From assembly GCF_013177455.1 (NCBI RefSeq), contig NZ_CP053660.1, positions 3,720,001 to 3,784,000 of the forward strand: DNA of 64,000 nucleotides, given 5' to 3'. Source of the DNA: Nocardioides marmotae. Lineage in GTDB: Bacteria; Actinomycetota; Actinomycetes; Propionibacteriales; Nocardioidaceae. Of the stretch, positions 15,550-24,635 are shown piece after piece. The notes under the pieces are model-generated. The model made no database searches, was not told the origin of the DNA, and was given only the letters and a program-made list of their open reading frames with translations. Each line of letters starts with the position of its first letter. The first letter of the stretch is position 1. Made by a program: the position numbers and the translations under genes.

Positions 15550-18087
15550 TCAGTCCGTCGCGATCGCCTTCAGCACGTCGAGCCGCGCCGCGCGCCGCGA
15601 GGGGAGCACCGCGGCCAGGACGCCGACGACGATCGCCACCCCGAGGAACGCCGCGAGCTGGCCGACCGGCACGCTGACCACGTCGAGCCCCTCGTCGCGC
15701 AGGGCGCGCATCAGCACCACGCCGAAGAACGTGCCGAGCACGACGCCGAGCACCGCCCCGAGCACCGCGATGACCACCGACTCCAGGGTGATCATCAGGC
15801 GCAGCTGCCCGCGGCTGAGCCCGATGGCGCGCAGCAGGCCGACCTCGCGGGTCCGCTCGATGACCGAGAGCGCGAGGGTGTTGACGATGCCGAGCACCGC
15901 GATGACCAGCGCGAGCCCGAGCAGCGCGAAGACCATCAGCACCAGCTGGTCGATCGGCTCGCGCTGCTCCGCGGCGAAGCCGGCCTCGTCCTTGACCGTC
16001 ACGACCGGGTTGTCGGCGACGACCTCCTCGAGCCGCTCGTGCACCCCGGTGGCCCCGGGCTCGGCGTCGACGACCACGTAGTTGTCGCGGTCGGGGAAGC
16101 CCGCGGACAGCAGCGTGTCGAGGGTGGTGAGCAGCGGGAAGAACACGATCGGGTTGTCCTCGAAGATGCCGACCACCTCCCACTGCTCCTCCCCCGCCGG
16201 CAGGTCGAGGGTGACGGTGTCGCCGACGCCGACCCCCTCGTCCTCGGCCCACGACTCCTGCACCACGACCGTGCCGTCGCGCAGCGGGTCGGCGGATCCC
16301 TCCACGAGCCGCAGGCCGAGGTCGTCGATGCTCCCCGGGTCGGTCGCCGAGATGCCCTGGTCGTCCCCGTCGCGGGCGCCGAACGCGAAGCGCTCGCGCA
16401 CCACCGAGGCCACCCCGTCGACCTCGGCCATCTCGTCGGCCACGGCCGGGGAGAACTCCCCGCCGAAGGCGCTGCTGACCACGTAGTCCCCGACGAAGCT
16501 CTCCTCCACCGACCGGTCGACGGTGGCCTTCGCCGACGCGCCGAGGATCGCCATCGTGCAGGCCAGGGTCAGCCCGATCATCAGCGCCGAGGCGGTGGCG
16601 GTGGTGCGCCGGGGGTTGCGCAGCCCGTTCTGGCCGGCGAGGTTGCCGACCGCACCGAAGACCCGGGCGTACGCCGCCCGCGCGGCGCCCAGGAAGGGCC
16701 GGCTGAGCACCGGGCTGGCGCCGGCCACCCCGAGCAGCACGGCGAGCACGCCCAGGCCGACCCACCAGCCCGCGCGGGGCACGTCGGCGAACAGCCCGGC
16801 CACCAGCGCGACCAGCCCGACCGCCACCAGCACCAGCCCGCCGACCAGCCGGCGACGCATCGAGCTCTCGGGCAGCGCCACGTCGTCGCGCATCGCCTGG
16901 ACCGGCGCGATCCGCCCGGTGCGGTGGGCCGGCAGGAACGCCGCGGCCATGGTGACCAGCACGCCGACGGCGTACGCCGCGAGGACCGTGCGCGGCTCGA
17001 AGACCAGGCCCTGGCCGGTGAGGTCGAGGCCGAAGGTCGCGGTGACCGCCCGGATGCCCATCGCGAGGAGCACGCCGAGGCCCAGGCCGACGGTCGAGCC
17101 GACCAGCCCCAGCACGAACGCCTCGAGCAGCACCGACCAGGTGACCTGTCGGCGGGAGGCGCCGAGGGCGCGCAGCAGCGCGAGCTCGCGGCTGCGCTGG
17201 GCGACCAGGATCGAGAAGGTGTTGACGATGAGGAAGGAGCCGACCACCAGCGCGATGCCGGCGAAGATCAGCAGGAAGGTGGTGAGGAAGGAGACCGCCT
17301 CGAGCAGGTCCGAGGCGCTCTCGTCGGCGGCGTCGTCGCCGGTCACGGCCTCGACCCCGGCGGGCAGCACCTCGCGGACCCGCTCGGCGAGCTCCTCCTG
17401 GCTGACGCCGTCCTCGGCGGTGACCCACACGTCGTTGTAGACGTCGCGGCCGCCGAGGAAGAGGTCCTGGGCGGTCGCGGTGTCGAACTGCGCGAGCGTC
17501 GCGCCGTTGAGCGACCCGCCCTCGGCGAACTCCGCGATGCCGACCAGCTCGGCCTCGAGGTCGGGACGTTCGGTGGAGGTGACGAACGGGACCGTGTCGC
17601 CGATGTCGTACCCGGCGCGGTCGGCGGTGCGCTCGTCGAGCACCACCTCGCCGGCCGCGCGGGGCTCGCGCCCCTCCTGGATGGTCAGCCCGGTGAGGCC
17701 GTGGCCGGCGGGCGCGTCGTTGAAGTTGCCGCCGAGGGCGGGCGGGCCGAGGCCGCCGACGACCTTGCCGCCGGTGTCGACCACGAAGACGCCGACCGCG
17801 GTGACGTTGCCGTCGGCGCGGGCCGCCCCGGGCACCTCGGCGAGCTCGTCGACCAGCGCGGCCGGGAGGATCTCGGTCGACGGCGAGCCCTGGACGGTGG
17901 TGCCGCCGACCGGGCGGACGACCACGTCGCCGACGGCCGAGGCGAAGAGGGCGGTGAAGCTGCGGCCGAGGGTGTCGGAGAAGACCAGCGACCCGGCGAC
18001 GAACGCGACACCGAGGACGATCGCGAACGTGCTCATCAACAGCCGCAGCTTGCGCCCGAGCAGGCTGCGCAGGGCGACGCGGATCAT
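15550..18087 (-). CDS. ABC transporter permease, FtsX/MacB-like, two FtsX domains
   Basis: 845-residue inner-membrane protein. One N-terminal membrane helix (LRLLMSTFAIVLGVAFVAGS) leads into an extracytoplasmic MacB periplasmic-core-like domain. Three helices then form the first FtsX domain (LLIFAGIALVVGSFLIVNTF onward), followed by two central helices, a second extracytoplasmic domain and a second FtsX domain near the C-terminus (LVLMVFALLGLALVIAVLGI). The layout is the double-FtsX type found in lipoprotein or peptide exporters. The conserved coupling motif RSRELALLRALGASRRQV and its second version RTREVGLLRAIGLSRGQL are clear. The ATG overlaps the ATPase stop (ATGA), so it works with that ATPase. 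Substrate unknown. Confidence 0.88.
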   Translation of the reverse strand: MIRVALRSLLGRKLRLLMSTFAIVLGVAFVAGSLVFSDTLGRSFTALFASAVGDVVVRPVGGTTVQGSPSTEILPAALVDELAEVPGAARADGNVTAVGVFVVDTGGKVVGGLGPPALGGNFNDAPAGHGLTGLTIQEGREPRAAGEVVLDERTADRAGYDIGDTVPFVTSTERPDLEAELVGIAEFAEGGSLNGATLAQFDTATAQDLFLGGRDVYNDVWVTAEDGVSQEELAERVREVLPAGVEAVTGDDAADESASDLLEAVSFLTTFLLIFAGIALVVGSFLIVNTFSILVAQRSRELALLRALGASRRQVTWSVLLEAFVLGLVGSTVGLGLGVLLAMGIRAVTATFGLDLTGQGLVFEPRTVLAAYAVGVLVTMAAAFLPAHRTGRIAPVQAMRDDVALPESSMRRRLVGGLVLVAVGLVALVAGLFADVPRAGWWVGLGVLAVLLGVAGASPVLSRPFLGAARAAYARVFGAVGNLAGQNGLRNPRRTTATASALMIGLTLACTMAILGASAKATVDRSVEESFVGDYVVSSAFGGEFSPAVADEMAEVDGVASVVRERFAFGARDGDDQGISATDPGSIDDLGLRLVEGSADPLRDGTVVVQESWAEDEGVGVGDTVTLDLPAGEEQWEVVGIFEDNPIVFFPLLTTLDTLLSAGFPDRDNYVVVDAEPGATGVHERLEEVVADNPVVTVKDEAGFAAEQREPIDQLVLMVFALLGLALVIAVLGIVNTLALSVIERTREVGLLRAIGLSRGQLRLMITLESVVIAVLGAVLGVVLGTFFGVVLMRALRDEGLDVVSVPVGQLAAFLGVAIVVGVLAAVLPSRRAARLDVLKAIATD

Positions 18088-18833
18088 GCGGGCGCGCTCA
18101 TCCGGGCCATCACGTCGAGCACCTGCTCGCGGGTGGGCTGCCGCAGCTCGTCGACCACCCGGCCGTCGGCGAGGAAGACGACACGATCGGTGTACGCCGC
18201 CGCCACGGGGTCGTGGGTGACCATCACGACCGTCTGGCCGCCGCCCTCCTCGGGCGGGGCGTGGACGCTGCGGCGCAGCAGCTCGAGCACCTCCGCGCCC
18301 GAGCGCGAGTCGAGGTTGCCGGTCGGCTCGTCGGCGAAGACGATGCGCGGGCGGCTGACCAGCGCGCGGGCCACGGCGACCCGCTGCTGCTGGCCGCCGG
18401 AGAGCTCGTTGGGCCGGTGGTGGAGCCGGTCGCCCAGCCCGACGGCGGCGACCACCGCGTCGTACCACCCGGGTTCGGGGCGGCGGCCGGCGATGGACAG
18501 CGGCAGCAGGATGTTCTCCCCCGCTGTCAGCGTCGGCACCAGGTTGAAGGACTGGAAGACGAAGCCGATCTGGTCGCGGCGCAGGCGGGTGAGCGCCTTG
18601 TCGCCGAGCTGGGTCAGGTCCTGGTCGCCGACGAGCACCTCACCGGAGTCGGCGGTGTCGAGCCCCGCGCAGCAGTGCATCAGGGTGGACTTGCCCGAGC
18701 CGCTCGGCCCCATCACCGCGGTGAACTCACCGGCGGCGATGTCGAGGCTCACGTCGTCGAGGGCTCGCACGAGCGCCTGGCCGGTGCCGTAGGTCTTGGT
18801 CAGGTGTCGCACACGGGCGGCGGGCTCGGTCAT
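18084..18833 (-). CDS. ABC transporter ATP-binding protein, MacB/LolD type
   Basis: 249-residue ATPase that powers the adjacent FtsX permease. All motifs are present: Walker A GPSGSGKST (about 41-49), Q-loop FVFQSFNLVP, signature LSGGQQQRVA, Walker B IVFADEPTGNLD, and H-loop VTHDP. The family feature EPTGNLD marks the MacB/LolD/FtsE group. The C-terminus RVVDELRQPTREQVLDVMAR is short. The ATG at 18831-18833 fits the family. The upstream intergenic region is shared with the divergent AlkB-like gene and its SOS box, so the LexA site may also affect this operon. Confidence 0.92.
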   Translation of the reverse strand: MTEPAARVRHLTKTYGTGQALVRALDDVSLDIAAGEFTAVMGPSGSGKSTLMHCCAGLDTADSGEVLVGDQDLTQLGDKALTRLRRDQIGFVFQSFNLVPTLTAGENILLPLSIAGRRPEPGWYDAVVAAVGLGDRLHHRPNELSGGQQQRVAVARALVSRPRIVFADEPTGNLDSRSGAEVLELLRRSVHAPPEEGGGQTVVMVTHDPVAAAYTDRVVFLADGRVVDELRQPTREQVLDVMARMSAPA

Positions 18834-18909
18834 GGGTCCACGATCCCGCCCCGGACCAAGGGCGCGCCACCCGGTTGACCAGCAACGCCTCCTTCCGGGT
18901 GGTACCGCC

Positions 18910-18925
18910 TCGAACACGCGTTCGA
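18910..18925. promoter_or_regulatory. LexA (SOS) box in front of the AlkB-like gene
   Basis: TCGAACACGCGTTCGA: both arms match the actinobacterial/Bacillus LexA consensus (CGAAC-N4-GTTCG) without mismatch, and the outer T/A also pair. It ends directly before the -10 element TACCCT (18926-18931), so a bound LexA would cover the -35 region. Confidence 0.8.
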
Positions 18926-18931
18926 TACCCT
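18926..18931 (+). promoter_or_regulatory. -10 element of the AlkB-like gene (leaderless)
   Basis: TACCCT, 7 bases before the GTG at 18939 and directly after the LexA box. Confidence 0.65.
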
Positions 18932-18938
18932 GGCTCGC

Positions 18939-19577
18939 GTGGACTTCCAGACCTCGCTGTTCCAGGCGGAGGCTCCGGCCGCGGAGCCGCCCCGCGCCGC
19001 GCTGCTGGCGTCGCTGGCGCGGACCGAGCGGATGCCGCTGACCCGCGGCGCCTGGGTCGACGTGTGCCGCAGCTGGCTCCCCCAGGCCGACGACGTCTTC
19101 GCCACGCTCGTCGCCGAGGTCCCGTGGCGGGCCGACCAGCGGCAGATGTACGACCGGCTGGTCGCCGTGCCGCGCCTGCTGCACACCTACCTGATCGGCG
19201 AGGAGCTCCCCCACCCCGTGCTCACCGACGCCCGCGAGGCGCTCAGCGAGCACTACCTGCCCGAGCTGGGCGAGCCGTTCCGCACGGCCGGCTGCTGCTG
19301 GTACCGCGACGGCCGCGACAGCGTGGCCTGGCACGGCGACACGATCGGCCGCGGGTCCACGCGCGACACGATGGTCGCGATCGTCTCCGTCGGCGACCCC
19401 CGCCGGCTCCAGCTGCGCCCCCGCGGCGGCGGGGAGTCGATCTCGATCGAGATGGGCCACGGCGACCTGCTGGTCATGGGCGGCTCCTGCCAGCGCACCT
19501 GGGAGCACGCCGTGCCCAAGGTGGCGCACGCCGGGCCGCGGATCTCGGTGCAGTTCCGCCCGTTCAACGTGTTCTGA
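18939..19577 (+). CDS. AlkB-like alpha-ketoglutarate-dependent dioxygenase
   Basis: 212-residue Fe(II)/2-oxoglutarate dioxygenase that likely removes alkyl groups from damaged DNA or RNA bases. Iron ligands are visible as H-x-D in AWHGD (His132, Asp134) and the distal His in TWEHAVPK (His190). The 2-oxoglutarate-binding arginines are in ISVQFRPFN near the C-terminus. CCWYRDGRDSVAWHGD corresponds to the nucleotide-recognition part of the AlkB fold. The N-terminal 35 residues are the usual short lead-in. It is controlled by a LexA-type box plus a -10 element directly upstream, which places it in the SOS regulon, unlike E. coli alkB, which belongs to the Ada regulon. Single gene, followed by a hairpin. 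Confidence 0.88.
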   Translation: MDFQTSLFQAEAPAAEPPRAALLASLARTERMPLTRGAWVDVCRSWLPQADDVFATLVAEVPWRADQRQMYDRLVAVPRLLHTYLIGEELPHPVLTDAREALSEHYLPELGEPFRTAGCCWYRDGRDSVAWHGDTIGRGSTRDTMVAIVSVGDPRRLQLRPRGGGESISIEMGHGDLLVMGGSCQRTWEHAVPKVAHAGPRISVQFRPFNVF

Positions 19578-19613
19578 GCACCACCGGCGTCGTACGCCGC
19601 CGGGCGGACGTGG

Positions 19614-19651
19614 CGCGGGCGCCGCCTCCCCAGGGGGAGACGACGCCCGCG
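19614..19651. terminator. Bidirectional hairpin between AlkB-like gene and coxG
   Basis: Outer arms CGCGGGCG / CGCCCGCG and an inner stem CTCCCC / GGGGAG, 36 bases after the AlkB-like stop and 17 bases after the coxG stop. It serves both convergent genes. Confidence 0.6.
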
Positions 19652-19668
19652 GTGGTCCGGGGCCTGGC

Positions 19669-20445
19669 TCAGTGGTGCCGGCGCCGCCGCAGCAGCACGA
19701 GCACCAGCACGACCAGCAGGCCGATGCCGACCTGCTTGCCGTAGGACTTCAGCAGCACCGGCAGGACCGACGCCCCGAGGTCGAGCGCGTCGTTGCCACC
19801 GCCCGGGCCGGCCCCGACCGCGGGTGCGGGCCGCGGGGCGGCCGGCGCGGGTCCGGTCTCGGCCACGACCGGCGTCACCTCGTCCGCGGCGACCGTGTCG
19901 GCCGGCGGGGTCGCTGCCGGGGTCGCTGCCGGGGTCGCTGCCGGGGTCGCGGCGGGCGCGCTCGCGGCCTCCGGCTCGGGCTCGGGCTCCGGCTCCGGCC
20001 CGGCGGAGAGCCGCTGCTCGAGGCAGGCGACGAACTGGCCGAGCAACTTGTCCGAGACGTCCTGCATGACGCCGCGGCCGAACTGCGCCGGCTTGCCGGT
20101 GATCGCCAGGTCGGTGACCACGACGACGTCGGTCGCGCCGCCCGCCGCCTCGGCCATGGTGAGCGTGACGGTCGCGCCGGCCGTGCCGTTGCCGCGCTTG
20201 TCCTTGCCCTTGGCCTCCACGACGAAGGAGTGCGCCGACTCGTCCTTGTCCACGAACGTCCCGGAGCCGCCGTACACGAGCGCGATCGGGCCGAGCTTGA
20301 CCTTGACGGTGCCGGTGAACGTGTCGTCCTCGACGCCGGTGACGACCGCGCCGGGGAAGCACTCGGCGACCGAGGCGATGTCGTTGAAGTGCGCCCAGGT
20401 CTCCTCGACCCCGGTGGGGACGGTGAACTCGTGCCGGAGGTCCAT
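19669..20445 (-). CDS. coxG: CoxG-like SRPBCC protein with C-terminal membrane anchor
   Basis: 258 residues. An SRPBCC (CoxG) domain covers about 1-150: MDLRHEFTVPTGVEETWAHF, IASVAECFPGAVV, ITGKPAQFGRGVMQDVSDKL. A Pro/Ala-rich linker follows with four copies of ATPA (DNA repeat of GGGGTCGCTGCC at 19907-19950), and a terminal membrane helix IGLLVVLVLVLLRRRRHH is capped by Arg/His. In Oligotropha-type systems CoxG helps recruit CO dehydrogenase to the cytoplasmic membrane; the tail seen here fits such an anchor. Last gene of coxS-L-M-G, overlapping coxM by ATGA. Confidence 0.82.
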   Translation of the reverse strand: MDLRHEFTVPTGVEETWAHFNDIASVAECFPGAVVTGVEDDTFTGTVKVKLGPIALVYGGSGTFVDKDESAHSFVVEAKGKDKRGNGTAGATVTLTMAEAAGGATDVVVVTDLAITGKPAQFGRGVMQDVSDKLLGQFVACLEQRLSAGPEPEPEPEPEAASAPAATPAATPAATPAATPPADTVAADEVTPVVAETGPAPAAPRPAPAVGAGPGGGNDALDLGASVLPVLLKSYGKQVGIGLLVVLVLVLLRRRRHH

Positions 20446-21305
20446 CAGCCGCCTGCTCCTGCTGCCGTGAGGACGGCCCGCCGGGTGAGGACCGTCGCGA
20501 GGTGCCGACGGTAGTCGGCGTCGCCGTTGAGGTCCGAGGGCGGGTGGGTGCCCTCCGCGGCCTGCGCGGCGGCCGCGCGGACGGCCTCCTCGGTGGCGGG
20601 CTGACCGGCGAGAGCCTCCTCCACGGCGCGGGCGCGCAGCGGGGTGTTGCCCATGTTGGTCAACCCGATCCGGGCCTCGGCGATCGTGCCCCCCTCGACC
20701 CGCACCGCCGCGGCGACCGCGACGATCGGCCACTGGTGGGCCACGCGGACGAACTTCTCGTAGTGCGCGCCCCAGCCGGTGTGCTTGGGCAGGCGGACCC
20801 CGGTGAGGATCTCGTCCTCGCCGATCGCGGTCTCGAAGAGGTCGACGAAGAACTCCTCGGCCGGCACCGTGCGGGTGCCGGCAGGCCCCTGGACGAGGAA
20901 CTCGGCGCCGAGCGCCAGCGTCGGGGCGCCGAGGTCGCCGGCCGGGTCGGCGTGGGCCAGCGCCCCGCCGAAGGTCCCGCGGTGGCGGATCTGGGCGTCG
21001 GCGAGGTGCTCGACGGCCTTGCTCACCAGCGCGGCGTGCTCGGCGACCACCGGGTCGGAGCCGACGACCGAGTGGGGCGTCATCGCACCGACCACGATGG
21101 CGTCGCCCTCGTCGCGGACCCCGCGCAGCGCGGGGATCCGGCCGAGGTCGATGACCATCTCCGGGGCGTTGAGCCGCATCCGCAGCACCGGGAGCAGGCT
21201 CTGCCCACCGGCGAGGATCTTCGCCTCGTCGCCGTGCTGGGCGAGCGCGGCGAGCGCCTCCTCGACCGTGGTCGGGGCGAGGTAGTCGAACTGTGCGGGG
21301 ATCAC
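20445..21305 (-). CDS. coxM: Molybdenum hydroxylase FAD-binding subunit (CoxM-like)
   Basis: 286-residue medium subunit that carries FAD and passes electrons on from the [2Fe-2S] clusters. Motifs: FDYLAPTTVEEALAALAQHG at the start, the FAD pyrophosphate loop AGGQSLLPVLRMRL (about 33-46), the second FAD motif TFGGALAHADPAGDLGA (about 112-128) and the CO-dehydrogenase C-domain with IGLTNMGNTPLRARAVE. GTG start at 21303-21305 overlaps the coxL stop (GTGA); its stop overlaps coxG. In xanthine-dehydrogenase-like enzymes the same fold binds NAD as well, and no clear extra motif decides this. Confidence 0.9.
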   Translation of the reverse strand: MIPAQFDYLAPTTVEEALAALAQHGDEAKILAGGQSLLPVLRMRLNAPEMVIDLGRIPALRGVRDEGDAIVVGAMTPHSVVGSDPVVAEHAALVSKAVEHLADAQIRHRGTFGGALAHADPAGDLGAPTLALGAEFLVQGPAGTRTVPAEEFFVDLFETAIGEDEILTGVRLPKHTGWGAHYEKFVRVAHQWPIVAVAAAVRVEGGTIAEARIGLTNMGNTPLRARAVEEALAGQPATEEAVRAAAAQAAEGTHPPSDLNGDADYRRHLATVLTRRAVLTAAGAGG

Positions 21306-23827
21306 TGCTGGGCTCCGTCCTGGGCGCCGGCCGTGCGGTCGGTGGTGCCCTCCATGCCGGTGGATGCGTCGAAGTGCGGAGCCGCCGCGCCGGTGGTCGG
21401 CTCGGCGCCGGTGCCGGCGTCCTGGATGGCGCGCCAGACCCGTTCGGGCGTGCACGGCATCCGGATGTCGTCGATGCCGAGGTGACGCACCGCGTCGACG
21501 ACGGCGTTGACGACCGCGGGGGTCGAGGCGATCGTGCCGGCCTCCCCGACGCCCTTGGTGCCCAAGGTGTTGGTCAGCGACGGGGTCGTGGTGTGGTCGA
21601 CCTCGAAGCTGATCGTGTCCGCCGCGGTGGGCAGCAGGTAGTCGACGAAGGAGCCGGAGACCAGCGTCCCGGCGTCGTCGTACACCGCCTCCTCCCACAG
21701 CGCCTGCGCGATGCCCTGGACCAGGCCGCCGTGGACCTGCCCGGAGACGATGAGCGGGTTGATGACGTTGCCGATGTCGTCGACGCACACGTACTTGCGC
21801 ATCCTCAGCGCGCCGGTCTCGGTGTCGACCTCCATCGCGCACAGGTGGGTGCCGTGCGGGTAGTTGAAGTTCACCGGGTCGTACGTCGCGTCGGAGTCGA
21901 GCGAGGGCTCCATCCCGTCGGGCAGGTCGTGCGCGGCGAAGACCGCACCGGCGATCTCCTGGATGGCGACGCCCTGGAGGGTGCCGCGGACCGCGAACCG
22001 GCCACCGCTGAACTCCAGGTCGTCGGCCGAGGCCTCGAGCATGTGCGCGGCGACCACCCGGGCCTTCTCCACGACCTTGTCGGTGGCCTTGACCAACGCC
22101 TCGCCGCCGACGACCAGCGAGCGCGAGCCGTAGGTGTCCAGGCCCTTGTGGGAGATCTGGGTGTCGCCGTGCAGCACCTCGACGTCCTCGAAGGGCACCC
22201 CGAGCCGGTCGGCGACGATCTGGCTGAACGCCGTCTCGTGGCCCTGGCCGTGGGCGCTCGCGCCGGTGACGACCTCGACCTTGCCGGTGGCCAGCATCCG
22301 CACGCTCGCGTGCTCCCAGCCACCCGCGCCGTAGTCGAGCTGGCCGAGCACGCGGCTCGGCGCCAGCCCGCACATCTCGGTGAAGGTCGAGACGCCGATG
22401 CCGAGCTGGACCGGGTCGCCGGACTCGCGACGGCGGCGCTGCTCGGCCCGCAGCTCGTCGTACCCGAACATCTCCTTGGCGCGCGCCGTGGCGGCCTCGT
22501 AGTTGCCCGAGTCGTACTCCAGGCCCGCCACCGTGGTGAACGGGAACTCCTCGTGCTTGATCCAGTTGCGCTCGCGGATCTCCAGCGGGTCGACCCCGAC
22601 CTCGGCCGCGAGCTCGGTCATCAGCCGCTCGATCGCGAACGTCGCCTCCGGCCGGCCGGCGCCGCGGTAGGCGTCGGTCCAGGTCTTGTTGGTCAGGACC
22701 GTCTGCACCGCGAAGTGGTAGGCGGGGAACTTGTAGATCGCGTTGAACATGAAGGCGCCCAGCACCGGCACGCCGCCGCCGACGAGCGAGACGTAGGCGC
22801 CGAGGTCGGCCAGGAGCTCGACCTTGAGGCCGGTGACGTTGCCCTCCCGGTCGGCGGCGAGGGTGAGCTTCTGCCACTGGTCGCGGCCGTGGTGGCCGGC
22901 CATCAGCGACTCGCTGCGGGTCTCGGTGTACTTCACCGGCTTGCCGGTGCGGCGGGCCAGGGCGACGGTGACCCACTCCTCGGGGGTGGTCTGCAGCTTG
23001 CCGCCGAAGCCGCCGCCGACGTCCGGGGCGATCACGCGCAGCTTGGACTCCGGGATGCCGGTCGTCGCGGCCAACGCGTAGCGCAGGATGTGCGGGATCT
23101 GGGTCGCCGACCACACCGTCAGCTGCTCGCCGGTGGGGTCCACGACGGTCGAGCGGGGCTCCATGAAGGCGGGGATGAGGCGCTGCTGGCGGTACTCCCG
23201 CTCCAGCACGATCCCGCCGTTCGCCCGGGCCTGGGCGATCGCCTCGTCGACGTTGCCGCCGGTGCCGGCCTCGGCGGAGTCGAAGACCCAGTACGCCGAC
23301 TTGTTGGTGCCGAGGTCGGGGTGGGCGAGCGCCCCGCCGTTGTCGGCATCGGCGGCCGCGGCCTCCTTGAGGTCCAGGGCGGCCGGCAGCTCGTCGTACT
23401 CCACGTCGACGAGCTCGGCGGCGTCGCGCGCCTCCGCAGCGCTGCGGGCGACCACGACGGCGACGATCTCCCCGGCGAAGGCGACCCGGTCGATCGCGAC
23501 CGGGAGGTGGGTCGGGGTCTTCTGGTCCGGCGTGATCGGCCAGGCGTTGATGAGCACGCCCTGGGTCTCGGCGAGGTCCTGGCCGCTCACGACGTCGACG
23601 ACGTTCGGGCTCTGCTTGGCCTCGGCGGTGTCGATGCTCGTGATCCGGGCGTGGGCGAAGGGGCTGCGCACCATCGCGAGGTGGAGCATGCCGGGGAGCT
23701 GGATGTTGTCGGTCCAGCGGGTGCGGCCGGTGATCAGCCGCTGGTCCTCCTTGCGGCGCCGCTCCTTGCCGATCTCGCGGTCGGGAGCCTCCGCCTCGGC
23801 CTCCGGGCGGGCCTCGGTGGCGGTCAT
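21302..23827 (-). CDS. coxL: Molybdenum hydroxylase large subunit, form II CoxL-like
   Basis: 841-residue catalytic subunit that binds molybdopterin cytosine dinucleotide. The active-site loop reads AYRGAGR (about residue 386), which defines form II; form I CO dehydrogenases have AYRCSFR with the Cys that binds copper. The Mo-ligand region is [20 protein letters not shown] near the C-terminus, and GGGFGGKLQ and [14 protein letters not shown] match the family. True CO oxidation by form II enzymes is unproven in general, so the substrate may be an aldehyde, a purine or another N-heterocycle. The first 35 residues are a charged extension ([18 protein letters not shown]). Start ATG overlaps coxS stop (ATGA). 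Confidence 0.9.
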   Translation of the reverse strand: MTATEARPEAEAEAPDREIGKERRRKEDQRLITGRTRWTDNIQLPGMLHLAMVRSPFAHARITSIDTAEAKQSPNVVDVVSGQDLAETQGVLINAWPITPDQKTPTHLPVAIDRVAFAGEIVAVVVARSAAEARDAAELVDVEYDELPAALDLKEAAAADADNGGALAHPDLGTNKSAYWVFDSAEAGTGGNVDEAIAQARANGGIVLEREYRQQRLIPAFMEPRSTVVDPTGEQLTVWSATQIPHILRYALAATTGIPESKLRVIAPDVGGGFGGKLQTTPEEWVTVALARRTGKPVKYTETRSESLMAGHHGRDQWQKLTLAADREGNVTGLKVELLADLGAYVSLVGGGVPVLGAFMFNAIYKFPAYHFAVQTVLTNKTWTDAYRGAGRPEATFAIERLMTELAAEVGVDPLEIRERNWIKHEEFPFTTVAGLEYDSGNYEAATARAKEMFGYDELRAEQRRRRESGDPVQLGIGVSTFTEMCGLAPSRVLGQLDYGAGGWEHASVRMLATGKVEVVTGASAHGQGHETAFSQIVADRLGVPFEDVEVLHGDTQISHKGLDTYGSRSLVVGGEALVKATDKVVEKARVVAAHMLEASADDLEFSGGRFAVRGTLQGVAIQEIAGAVFAAHDLPDGMEPSLDSDATYDPVNFNYPHGTHLCAMEVDTETGALRMRKYVCVDDIGNVINPLIVSGQVHGGLVQGIAQALWEEAVYDDAGTLVSGSFVDYLLPTAADTISFEVDHTTTPSLTNTLGTKGVGEAGTIASTPAVVNAVVDAVRHLGIDDIRMPCTPERVWRAIQDAGTGAEPTTGAAAPHFDASTGMEGTTDRTAGAQDGAQQ

Positions 23828-24312
23828 GCCTGCACCGCCTCGGCCTGGCCGGCGGTCTGGCCGGCCGCGTGCTGCACGGCCTTGACGATGTTGTGGTAGC
23901 CGGTGCAGCGGCACAGGTTGCCCTCGAGGCCGAGCCGGATCTCCTCCTCGGAGGGGTTCGGGTTCTCCTTGAGCAGGTCGACGCTCTGCATGATCATCCC
24001 CGGCGTGCAGTAGCCGCACTGGAGGCCGTGGCACTCGCGGAACGCCTCCTGCACCGGGTGCAGCTCCCCGTTGCTCGCCAGGCCCTCGATCGTCGTCACC
24101 TCACCGCCGTCGGCCTGCACGGCCAGGACGTTGCACGACTTCACGCTCGTGCCGTCCAGGTGCACGGTGCACGCCCCGCAGTTGCTGGTGTCGCAACCGA
24201 CGACCGTGCCGGTCTTGCCGAGCTTCTCGCGCAGGTACTGCACGAGCAGCATGCGCGGCTCGACATCGTCGGCGACCTTCGCGCCGTCGACGGTGAGGTT
24301 GATCCGGACCAT
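23824..24312 (-). CDS. coxS: Molybdenum hydroxylase [2Fe-2S] subunit (CoxS-like)
   Basis: 162-residue small subunit. The N-terminal plant-ferredoxin cluster is bound by the cysteines in [17 protein letters not shown] plus VKSCNVL. The helical C-domain cluster is bound by [10 protein letters not shown] and [13 protein letters not shown]. It transfers electrons from molybdenum to FAD. First gene of the overlapping coxS-L-M-G operon. A typical ribosome binding site GAGGAG lies 4-9 bases before the ATG, so this operon, unlike many neighbours, has a leader. A -10 element and an inverted repeat lie about 20-43 bases upstream. Confidence 0.93.
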   Translation of the reverse strand: MVRINLTVDGAKVADDVEPRMLLVQYLREKLGKTGTVVGCDTSNCGACTVHLDGTSVKSCNVLAVQADGGEVTTIEGLASNGELHPVQEAFRECHGLQCGYCTPGMIMQSVDLLKENPNPSEEEIRLGLEGNLCRCTGYHNIVKAVQHAAGQTAGQAEAVQA

Positions 24313-24331
24313 GACTCTCCTCGGGGGTGCG

Positions 24332-24355
24332 CCGGGTGTGACCCGGCTCACGGTA
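24332..24355 (-). promoter_or_regulatory. Candidate promoter and operator of the cox operon
   Basis: On the minus strand TACCGT (24350-24355) fits a -10 element 38 bases before coxS. Directly after it lies a perfect inverted repeat, CCGGGTgtgACCCGG (24332-24346), which would cover the transcription start and so could be a repressor site. No clear -35 is seen. Confidence 0.45.
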
Positions 24356-24547
24356 GGAGGGGTTGGTTGGGTGATCGTTGGTCCGGCCTCGCGGCCCTCC
24401 CGCTGGGCGTCGAGAGGCCCGGGGGCCCGACTGCGGCCTGCGGGTGGTGGGTGGTTGCGGTGGAGGCAGCTATGGGAGAGGTAGACGCGGTCGCGGTCGC
24501 CTCCCGGCTCGCGGTGGGTGCGCCGCAGTGGGGCAGCGGGACGGCTC

Positions 24548-24567
24548 CGAAACTCGGCGGAGTTTCG
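24548..24567. promoter_or_regulatory. Inverted repeat in the coxS / HNH intergenic region
   Basis: CGAAACTC-GGCG-GAGTTTCG, a perfect 8-base inverted repeat with a 4-base loop, 69 bases before the DUF222-HNH start and 236 bases before coxS. It could be an operator or a hairpin in the HNH leader. The rest of 24313-24635 holds GT-rich runs (GGTTGGTTGG, GGTGGTGGGTGG) and no further gene. Confidence 0.4.
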
Positions 24568-24635
24568 TCTCAACATGCGGTCTGACCTGGGGAAACAGCG
24601 CTTTGACTGTCGGTGGTCGGTGCTTGAGTAGACCC

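Noticed and set aside
14765..17428. Very long minus-strand frame running through the GntR gene and the ABC permease
   Set aside because: Only its last 239 codons match a protein family; the rest is an out-of-frame reading of the FtsX permease.
19669..24312. Genuine form I carbon monoxide dehydrogenase
   Set aside because: The large-subunit loop is AYRGAGR, without the copper-binding Cys of AYRCSFR, and the gene order is S-L-M-G, not M-S-L.
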